Below are positions 58,031-64,000 of a stretch of 64,000 nucleotides of DNA, piece by piece. Made by a program: the position numbers and the translations under genes. The notes below the pieces were generated by a model. The model saw only the letters and a program-made list of their open reading frames with translations, did no database searches and had not been told where the DNA came from. The DNA comes from Ensifer sp. LCM 4579 (GTDB taxonomy: Bacteria; Pseudomonadota; Alphaproteobacteria; Rhizobiales; Rhizobiaceae), in the NCBI RefSeq assembly GCF_001854885.1, contig NZ_MDDV01000024.1, forward strand, positions 246,129 to 310,128, written 5' to 3'. Every line of letters begins with the position of its first letter. Position 1 is the first letter of the stretch.

Positions 58031-59095
58031 ATGCTGCGTGATACAGTTGCGACCAGATCCGAGCCGCTCCACGTGAGCCTCATCGCCATTCCGGAGGCCG
58101 TCGTCTCCACGCTCTCCGGTATCTTCGACGTGATGAACGCCTTCGCCATGATGCCGTCCCCCGACAATGCAGCGTTACCGGCACCGCCGTTTCGCGTCGA
58201 GATCGTCGGGCTCAGACCGGGGTTACTTGAGCTCGCCAGCCGCGTCCCGGTCATGGTCCAGCGCAGCGTCGACGAGCTCGAGGCAACCGACATCATCATC
58301 GTCCCATCGATCCTGCTTGGCCCGGAGGGTTGGCAGAAGGGCCTGCATCCGGAACTGGTCGGCTGGTGTCGCGCGATGCATAGACGCGGAGCGCTCCTGT
58401 GCTCGGCGTGTTCAGGCATTTTCCTGCTTGCCGAAACCGGGCTCTTCGATGGCGAGCAAGCGACGGTGCATTTCGGCTATGCGGCAGCCTTCGCCTCTAC
58501 CTTTCCGCAGGTGCCGATCCGCCCCGAGCGCGTGCTCGTCGTCTCCGGTAAGAGCGACGAGCTCATCACTTCCGGAGCGTCGATGACATGGCACGATCTG
58601 GTGCTGTATCTGATCGCGCGCCACGCTGGAGCAACATCCGCACAGACGGTCGCGCGATCCTTCGCGCTGCAATGGCACCAGGACGGGCTCGCGCCCTACA
58701 TCGTTTTCCAGGGGCGCAAGGACCACGGAGATCACGCGATTCAATCGGCCCAGGACTGGGTTGCCACGCACTTCTCTGTGGCCAGGCCCGTGGAAGAAAT
58801 GATCCGGCGCACCGGGCTCACCGAGCGTACCTTCAAACGACGGTTCACCAGCGCCACGGGCCTTAGCCCAATCGCCTATGTTCAGCGCCTGCGAATAGAA
58901 GATGCCAAGCGCCGCCTGGAGCGGACCGAAGCCTCGGTGGACGAAATCAGCTGGAGCGTCGGCTACGAAGAACCCGCCTTCTTCCGCCGCCTCTTCAAAC
59001 GCATCACCGGCCTGCCGCCGGGGGTCTATCGGAGGCGTTTCAAGATACCCGACTATGCCCTTCCACTTTCCCGAGGCGGAGGAGCCGGTCCATGA
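58031..59095 (+). CDS. GlxA-type AraC-family transcriptional regulator
   Basis: A 354-aa protein. The N-terminal DJ-1/PfpI-like sensor domain runs from about 16 to 205 (LHVSLIAIPEAVVSTLSGIF, IIVPSILLGPEGW, RGALLCSACSGIFLLAETGL with a Cys at the usual nucleophile-elbow position). The C-terminal AraC DNA-binding domain has two helix-turn-helix units (VEEMIRRTGLTERTFKRRFT and VDEISWSVGYEEPAFFRRLF). The ligand is unknown; relatives respond to small nitrogen compounds such as carnitine, dimethylglycine or arginine derivatives. It is divergent from the methyltransferase gene with 193 bases between, presumably holding its operator. Confidence 0.85.
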   Translation: MLRDTVATRSEPLHVSLIAIPEAVVSTLSGIFDVMNAFAMMPSPDNAALPAPPFRVEIVGLRPGLLELASRVPVMVQRSVDELEATDIIIVPSILLGPEGWQKGLHPELVGWCRAMHRRGALLCSACSGIFLLAETGLFDGEQATVHFGYAAAFASTFPQVPIRPERVLVVSGKSDELITSGASMTWHDLVLYLIARHAGATSAQTVARSFALQWHQDGLAPYIVFQGRKDHGDHAIQSAQDWVATHFSVARPVEEMIRRTGLTERTFKRRFTSATGLSPIAYVQRLRIEDAKRRLERTEASVDEISWSVGYEEPAFFRRLFKRITGLPPGVYRRRFKIPDYALPLSRGGGAGP

Positions 59096-59168
59096 GTGGC
59101 GGTCCCTGTCGGCAGCGGGCATCGACCCGACTTGAGCCCCATTCGCCGAGCCGCCTAACCAGTCACTG

Positions 59169-60200
59169 CTAAAGGCGCCAGCCATGGCCGATGACGAAAG
59201 GCACCGAGGCGCCCGCATCGATCGCCACGCTGCTATAGGTCTTGAGCCGCTGGCCGTCCCGCAGCACGAGGTCCAGCGCGAAGCGCTCGCCCTCGAAGAG
59301 GCAGGAAATCACCCGCATGGGGATCCCCTCGGTATTTCCGTGGACATGCTCGGGGCGAATGAGCACATCCGCCGGCGGTCCACCGCTTTGGTCTCCCGCT
59401 TCGATCGCCGCGCTGAGGAGCGGCCAATCGAGCTGCCGCCCCGCCCTCTCGGGCAGTCTCAGCCGCAAGATGCTGCCGCGGCCGATCAGGCCGCCGACGA
59501 CCCGGCCCTCGGGGCGCGCATAGATCTCCGCCGGTGGCGCCACCTGCAGGAGCCGGCCTTCCGACATCACCGCGACGTCGGTCGCGAGCGCCATCGCCTC
59601 CGCCTGGTCGTGCGTCACATAGATCATGGTCGCGCCGGAGCGCTCGTGAAAGGCGCGGAAGGTTTCCTCCATCGCCTTGCGCAGATGCTGGTCGAGATTG
59701 GCGAGCGGCTCGTCGAGCAGGACGACATCCGGTTCGGTGACGAGGCAGCGCGCGAGCGCCACCCGCTGCCGCTGCCCGCCGGAGAGCGCCGCCGGCCGCC
59801 GCTCGGCAAAATCCCCGAGCTCGACGAGCGCCAGCGCCTCGGTGACCCGCCGGCGACAGGCCTCGCCGGAGACGCCGCGCACTTTCAGGGGATAGCCGAC
59901 GTTCTCCGCCACCGTCATATGCGGCCAGAGCGCATAGGACTGGAACACCATCGCCATGTTGCGCCTTTCCGGCGGCAGCGACCGGGCGGCGTCCGAAAGC
60001 CGCCGCCCGCCGAATTCGATCGAACCCTCCGTCGGCTGCTCGAAGCCCGCGATCATCCTGAGAACCGTCGTCTTGCCGCAGCCGGAGGGACCGAGCAGCG
60101 CCAGGAATCCCCGCCGGCGGACCGCAAGCGAGACACTCGAAACCGCCGGGCGCCCGTCTCCAAAATCCTTCGTTACATGATCGAGAATCAATTGCGCCAC
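59169..60200 (-). CDS. ABC transporter ATPase, Fbp/phosphonate type
   Basis: A 343-aa ATPase: Walker A LLGPSGCGKTTVLR, Q-loop MVFQSYALWPH, signature LSGGQRQRVALARCL, Walker B VVLLDEPLANLD and switch His TMIYVTHDQAEAM. The C-terminal TOBE-like part (PPADVLIRPEHVHGNTEGIP) identifies the ferric-iron/thiamine/2-aminoethylphosphonate import branch. The GTG at 60200 overlaps the end of the permease gene by 13 bases. It forms one operon with the double permease and binding protein. Confidence 0.85.
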   Translation of the reverse strand: MAQLILDHVTKDFGDGRPAVSSVSLAVRRRGFLALLGPSGCGKTTVLRMIAGFEQPTEGSIEFGGRRLSDAARSLPPERRNMAMVFQSYALWPHMTVAENVGYPLKVRGVSGEACRRRVTEALALVELGDFAERRPAALSGGQRQRVALARCLVTEPDVVLLDEPLANLDQHLRKAMEETFRAFHERSGATMIYVTHDQAEAMALATDVAVMSEGRLLQVAPPAEIYARPEGRVVGGLIGRGSILRLRLPERAGRQLDWPLLSAAIEAGDQSGGPPADVLIRPEHVHGNTEGIPMRVISCLFEGERFALDLVLRDGQRLKTYSSVAIDAGASVPFVIGHGWRL

Positions 60201-62194
60201 GGCAGCACGCCCTCCGGCAGGTGTTTCGCGGAGATTTCCAGCGCCGCCATCAGGGCGATCACCATGAGGACGACGAGGACCGAGAGCGCGGAGGCGAGAT
60301 CGGAGGAACCGCTGTCGTCGAGATTGAAGATCGCCACCCCGAGGGTCTGCGTGCCGGCCGACCAGAGCAGCGCCGAGACCGTCAGTTCGTTCGCCGCGAT
60401 CAGGAAGACGAGGATGACGGAGGCGCCGGCCGCGGGCGCGATCACCGGCAGCAGCACGTCGCGCATGCGGCGCAGGAAACCGGCCCCCGCGAGCCGCGCC
60501 GCCTCTTCGAGCGACGGATCCATCTGCAGCATGGCGCTCATCACCGGCTTCAGGCTGATCGCAAGGAAGGACGAGAAATAGGCGGCGAGGATGATCCAGA
60601 TCGTGCCGTAGAGCGAAAACCCGACGAGCGGCAGCGGCGCCGCGAAGAGAAGGACGAAGGCGACGGCAAGGACGATGCCCGGCAGCGCATAGGGAATCTC
60701 GATGAGACACGCCAGGAGATTGGCAAGCGCGCCCTTCCGGCGCGTGAGCAAATAAGCGGCCGGCACGGTGACGACGAGCAGGCCGACCGCGGCGGCGGAG
60801 GCGAGGAAGAGCGAATTGCGAAATGCCGTCAGCGTCAAGGATTGGCGGAAGAGAATTTCGCCATAGGCGCGGAAGGAGACGGTTTCGAGCGTGAGCGGCA
60901 CGCCATAGGCCGGCACCAGCGAGCTTGCGACGAGTGCCAGCAGCGGCGCGACGAGCACGAGCGCCAGCACGCCCCAGAGCAGGCCTTCCACGACGAGCCT
61001 GAAGCGGCCGAGCGAAAAGGCGGCACGCGCACCGGAAAGGCCGAGCAGGCGATAGTCCCGGCCCTGGAGCATCCGCTGCTGCAGGAGGAGCCCGGCGGCG
61101 GAAATGATGGCGATCAGGGTCGAGAGCACGGCGATCTCGGCGAAGGTGGAACTGCCGAAGCTCGCGAGCCGGCTGTAGATCAGCGTCGGCAGCGTTTCGA
61201 TCGAGGCGGGAATACCGAGGATCGCCGGAATGCCGAAATTGCCGATGCCGGAAACGAAGGCGATCGCCGCCCCTGCGACCAGTCCCGGACTTGCGAGCGG
61301 CAGCAGGATGTCGCGGAAGACCCGCCAGGGCGAAGCGCCCGCAAGCCGCGCCGCCTCGACGCCGTCGCGCGGGATTGCGGCAAGCCCGGCCTTCACCGCC
61401 AGGAAGACGAGCGGCGCATGCTGCACGCCGAGGAGAAGCGCGATGCCGGAAAGCGAATAGAGCGGCTGCGAACTGCCGAGCGGCGGCGCCAGCCCCAGCG
61501 TCTTCAGAAGCGGGCTCGACGGGCCCGACATCTCCACCCAGGCAAGCGCCGTCACCTGCGGCGGGATCATCATCGGCAGCATGAAGGCGAAGCTCAAGAA
61601 GAGCTTGCCGCGAATGTCGGTGAGCGCCAGGGCGAAGGCGAAGAGCGTGCCGAGCACCAGCGAAACGGTCATGCCGCCTGTGGCGGTCAGCACCGTGTTG
61701 CGGAGCGCGGCGAAGGTGGCGGGCTCCAGAAGCACCTTTGCGCCGTCGCCCTCTGTCAAGCCGCCAAGCCCGGCCCAGCCGAGACGGATCAGCGGCAGCG
61801 CCGAAAGCAGGAAGATGAGGCAGAAGACCAGGGGCAACAGCCAGCCGGGCTCGCCGCCGGCGGTCGCCCGTGGGTTGCGCCCGGGGCCCTGCGGCGCCAG
61901 CCGCTTCGGCCTACGTAATCCGTCTTCCGTAACGTCAGGCGGCAATGCGTGGGTCAGTTCCTTCGCGAGCCCGCCCGGCACCGCCGGCGCTGCCTCCCCT
62001 CGCCGTCCGGCGCCTCCCAGCGCTTCGCCGCCAAAGGCAAGCCGCAGCCCGCCGAAACGGCGGCTGTGGACGATCTCGTCCGTTCCCGAGCAGGCATTCG
62101 CGGATTTCCCCGCGAATGCCTGCTCGAATTCCCTTGTCTGCCGCCATTTCTGATCCGAAAGCCGTGGCACGCCTTTGCCAAACCTGCTCAGCAT
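60188..62194 (-). CDS. ABC transporter permease with two fused transmembrane halves
   Basis: A protein of up to 668 aa with two BPD_transp_1 units, each with the EAA-type loop (VEAARLAGASPWRVFRDILL in the first, LEEAARLAGAGFLRRMRDVL in the second), about 11-12 membrane helices, as in FbpB-type iron permeases. The first 110 residues of the long frame are non-hydrophobic, unlike the family, and cover two GC hairpins (62045-62066, 62087-62126), so the true start is probably downstream; a TTG at 61945 preceded by GAAGGAA is one candidate. Confidence 0.8.
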   Translation of the reverse strand: MLSRFGKGVPRLSDQKWRQTREFEQAFAGKSANACSGTDEIVHSRRFGGLRLAFGGEALGGAGRRGEAAPAVPGGLAKELTHALPPDVTEDGLRRPKRLAPQGPGRNPRATAGGEPGWLLPLVFCLIFLLSALPLIRLGWAGLGGLTEGDGAKVLLEPATFAALRNTVLTATGGMTVSLVLGTLFAFALALTDIRGKLFLSFAFMLPMMIPPQVTALAWVEMSGPSSPLLKTLGLAPPLGSSQPLYSLSGIALLLGVQHAPLVFLAVKAGLAAIPRDGVEAARLAGASPWRVFRDILLPLASPGLVAGAAIAFVSGIGNFGIPAILGIPASIETLPTLIYSRLASFGSSTFAEIAVLSTLIAIISAAGLLLQQRMLQGRDYRLLGLSGARAAFSLGRFRLVVEGLLWGVLALVLVAPLLALVASSLVPAYGVPLTLETVSFRAYGEILFRQSLTLTAFRNSLFLASAAAVGLLVVTVPAAYLLTRRKGALANLLACLIEIPYALPGIVLAVAFVLLFAAPLPLVGFSLYGTIWIILAAYFSSFLAISLKPVMSAMLQMDPSLEEAARLAGAGFLRRMRDVLLPVIAPAAGASVILVFLIAANELTVSALLWSAGTQTLGVAIFNLDDSGSSDLASALSVLVVLMVIALMAALEISAKHLPEGVLPWRN
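62087..62126 (-). terminator. 17-bp GC hairpin between binding-protein and permease genes
   Basis: CGAGCAGGCATTCGCGG, a 6-base loop, and its exact inverse. A second hairpin lies at 62045-62066 (CAGCCCGCCG-AAA-CGGCGGCTG). They sit 75-160 bases downstream of the binding-protein stop and have no T tract, so they resemble stabilising or partial-termination structures that keep binding-protein transcript in excess of the permease transcript. Confidence 0.55.
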
Positions 62195-62201
62195 CAGCCG
62201 A

Positions 62202-63182
62202 TCAGTTGGTGCCGAAGACGCCGGAGAAGGTCTTGAGGTCCGCCTCGGCATTCTTCACCGCCGCGGCCGCATCGACCGGCAGAACCTTGATCGTCTCGCG
62301 GGCCGGAAAACCTTGCGGCAGCGCCACGCCGTTGCGAGCCGGGATGTAGCCCATCTTCGATGCCAGCTTCTGGCCCTCCTTGGAGAGGAGGAAATCGACG
62401 AATTTCTTCGCGGCTTCTGCGTTCTTCGTGGTCTTGAGGATCGCGACCGGCTCGGTGACGGCGGAAACGCCTTCCGCCGGGAAGACGAACTCCACCGGGG
62501 CGCCCTTGGCCTTTTCGCGGATGGCCATGAAATCGACCACCATGCCATAGGCCTTCTCGCCGGTCGCGACCGCCTTCAACACGCCGCCATTGCCGCCGGC
62601 GGCCGTCGCGCCGTTTTCGGCGAGCGCCCTGTAGTAGTCCCAGCCGAGGCCGTCGATCTCGGTCAAGGTCTGCGCATGGATCAGCGCCGCGCCGGAGGTG
62701 AGCGGGCTCGGCATGGTGACGAGGCCCTTTGCCTCCGGCTTCGCCAGGTCCTGCCATCCCGTGGGCTTCATCGCGGCGGCCGCGTTGTAGATGATGCCGG
62801 TGGTGATCATCTTCGTCGAGTAGTAGGCGCCATCCGCGTCGAACAGCGCGGCATCGTAAGCCGCCGCTTCCGGAGACTTGTAAGGCATCAGGTGCCCCGC
62901 CTCCTTCAACCGCTCCATCGTCACAGTGTCGGCGATCAAGAGCACATCCGCCGCCGGATTGCCCGCCTCGATCTCGGCCATCAGCTTGGCCACGATCTTC
63001 GTCGTGCCCTCACGCACCCACTCGACCTCGACACCGGGATTTGCCGCCTCGAACGCATCCACCGTCGCCTGCGCATCCTCATTCGGCTGGCTGGTGTAGA
63101 GGATCAGGCTTTCGGCTTGCGCCGCGGTGGAGAGAAGACCGGCAATGGCTGCTGCGGCAACGGCGGAGATGATCGTTTTCAT
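62202..63182 (-). CDS. Periplasmic substrate-binding protein, ferric-iron/2-AEP type
   Basis: A 326-aa protein with a signal peptide (MKTIISAVAAAAIAGLLSTA, cleavage at AQA-ES) and a type 2 periplasmic-binding fold: LILYTSQPNEDAQATVDAFE, VEWVREGTTKIVAKLMAEIE, ADVLLIADTVTMERLK and a YYSTKMITTGIIYNA segment with the paired tyrosines that bind metal in FbpA-like proteins. The close of the protein ELKTFSGVFGTN is typical. It delivers iron, phosphonate or a similar ligand to the two-part permease. The first gene of the operon, expressed most strongly. Confidence 0.85.
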   Translation of the reverse strand: MKTIISAVAAAAIAGLLSTAAQAESLILYTSQPNEDAQATVDAFEAANPGVEVEWVREGTTKIVAKLMAEIEAGNPAADVLLIADTVTMERLKEAGHLMPYKSPEAAAYDAALFDADGAYYSTKMITTGIIYNAAAAMKPTGWQDLAKPEAKGLVTMPSPLTSGAALIHAQTLTEIDGLGWDYYRALAENGATAAGGNGGVLKAVATGEKAYGMVVDFMAIREKAKGAPVEFVFPAEGVSAVTEPVAILKTTKNAEAAKKFVDFLLSKEGQKLASKMGYIPARNGVALPQGFPARETIKVLPVDAAAAVKNAEADLKTFSGVFGTN

Positions 63183-63262
63183 GGCGTAGCCCTCGGCTCG
63201 TGGAAGATGGAGCCGAGGGATAGTGGCGGTGTTTTACAGGGGTGTGACAAGGGGCCGATGCG

Positions 63263-64000
63263 CTAGCGCGACCCGACCGGTACGAGGTTTCCGGCAGTGC
63301 CCCGCGCCTCCGTGACTGCGGCCCGGACGAGCGCCCGGCGGCGCAGCATCAAAGCGTAGACTGCCGCATAGATGCCGATCACGACCACGCCGACCCATTC
63401 GATCCTGAAGGGCGTGAACTGATAGGCCATCACCAGGCCCAGCTGAAGAAAGAAGTGCAGAGGATAATAAGCCGGGCCGAGCCGCGTTTTCGTCCAGCCA
63501 AGATTGAGACCGTAGAGACGGATCAACGAGTCGAGTGAATTCACGACGAAAACGATCCCGACCGTCACCATGAACCAGTTCAACCAGCCGGGAATGGTGA
63601 TCTGCCGCTCGAAGTAGATGTAGAGCACCGCGAACCAGACGGCCAAGGGGATCGAAGGCAGAAGGATCATCGCGCCGGCCAGCCGCCATGTCCTGAGCCC
63701 TCCGACGAACATGGACACGAACTGGCCGATCATGATGCTCCACGAGAACCACCAGAAAAGATAGAATTCGTGATAGGCGGTGATCGGGCTGACGAAACGG
63801 TGCAGATTTGCAAAATAGTCCGACAGCAGGCCGAGATTCGACGCGACACTGCCCGCTCCGACGCCGCCGGAGTAATAGGCCGCCGCCGGCACGGCGACGA
63901 CAGCCAGGGCCACGAACATCCATGTCGAACTGACGGCCAGCCATTTCATGAAGTTGACGCTGCCGCTGGAATAGACCGACACCGCAATGACGCAAAGGAC
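63263..64000 (-). CDS. BCCT-family transporter, C-terminal part (runs off the window)
   Basis: The frame continues to the window edge without a stop. The visible 245 residues contain about six helices and the BCCT landmark FWWFSWSIMIGQFVSMFVGG, RTWRLAGAMILLPSIPL, matching the region after helix 8 of betaine/carnitine/choline transporters. The choline/betaine-binding tryptophan box upstream is outside the window. The C-terminus is short with no long cytoplasmic osmosensory tail. It lies 80 bases from the ABC binding-protein start, on the same strand and upstream of it. Confidence 0.8.
   Translation of the reverse strand, partial: VLCVIAVSVYSSGSVNFMKWLAVSSTWMFVALAVVAVPAAAYYSGGVGAGSVASNLGLLSDYFANLHRFVSPITAYHEFYLFWWFSWSIMIGQFVSMFVGGLRTWRLAGAMILLPSIPLAVWFAVLYIYFERQITIPGWLNWFMVTVGIVFVVNSLDSLIRLYGLNLGWTKTRLGPAYYPLHFFLQLGLVMAYQFTPFRIEWVGVVVIGIYAAVYALMLRRRALVRAAVTEARGTAGNLVPVGSR

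Noticed and set aside
60221-61918. A 565-codon plus-strand frame opposite the permease gene
   Set aside because: It is antisense to two permease domains with clear EAA loops; the frame is rich in R, E, D and Q, a typical antisense artefact.

Overview
The window reads as chromosomal DNA of a Rhizobiaceae alphaproteobacterium, most likely Sinorhizobium/Ensifer. The signs are a high GC content, several families of rhizobial intergenic palindromic repeats, tandem BA14K-type secreted proteins, a TolB/TPR-coupled class III nucleotidyl cyclase, and a short second FtsZ (FtsZ2 type). The genus is inferred from gene content; no alignment was run.

0-23.5 kb is a decayed, interrupted prophage. At the left edge lies a frameshifted tyrosine-recombinase fragment. 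The minus strand then carries an SU10-like head module, in transcription order: a small-terminase candidate (15.6-16.0 kb), large terminase, portal, a 78-aa protein, an acidic scaffold-like protein, major capsid, several short head-tail connector proteins coupled by ATGA overlaps, a 542-aa connector/tail protein and a GNAT-like protein. It is broken up by non-phage material: an O-acyltransferase plus lipoprotein gene between portal and capsid genes, an orphan antitoxin between two copies of the terminase 3' end, bacterial genes between the terminase subunits, and repeats. An immunity region (20.6-23.4 kb) holds an S24 repressor, a divergent protein made of DnaA domain IV, and small early genes. 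A Fic protein gene with its own operator-like palindromes sits between two 103-bp direct repeats (16.4-18.2 kb).

23.5-42.5 kb is mostly core-type genome: nucleotidyltransferase-like, pentapeptide-repeat and Tim44-like proteins, a glycosyltransferase, tRNA-Lys(CTT) with an atypical nuclease-like gene beside it, a YqaA-family membrane protein, an ArnT-like glycosyltransferase, PhzF, two MFS transporters (one divergent from an ArsR-rhodanese regulator), a RelBE-type toxin-antitoxin pair, a frameshifted MpaB/DUF2236 gene, a 266-bp MITE-like element abutting a NUDIX gene, an endonuclease/exonuclease/phosphatase protein, an NlpC/P60-like secreted protein and a TadG-like pilus protein.

42.5-53 kb holds a candidate structured small RNA with a strong terminator, the nucleotidyl cyclase, a cupin, and a tightly overlapping minus-strand catabolic operon (FAD oxidase, an opine-oxidase-like heterotrimer, aldehyde dehydrogenase) with an Asp/Glu racemase-family gene divergent from it. 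This looks like oxidative breakdown of an amino acid, opine or amine; the substrate is not evident.

53-64 kb holds ftsZ2, a HAD phosphatase fused to a P-loop ATPase, a methyltransferase divergent from a GlxA-type AraC regulator, a ferric-iron/phosphonate-type ABC importer (ATPase, double permease, binding protein) and the 3' part of a BCCT-family transporter running off the window.
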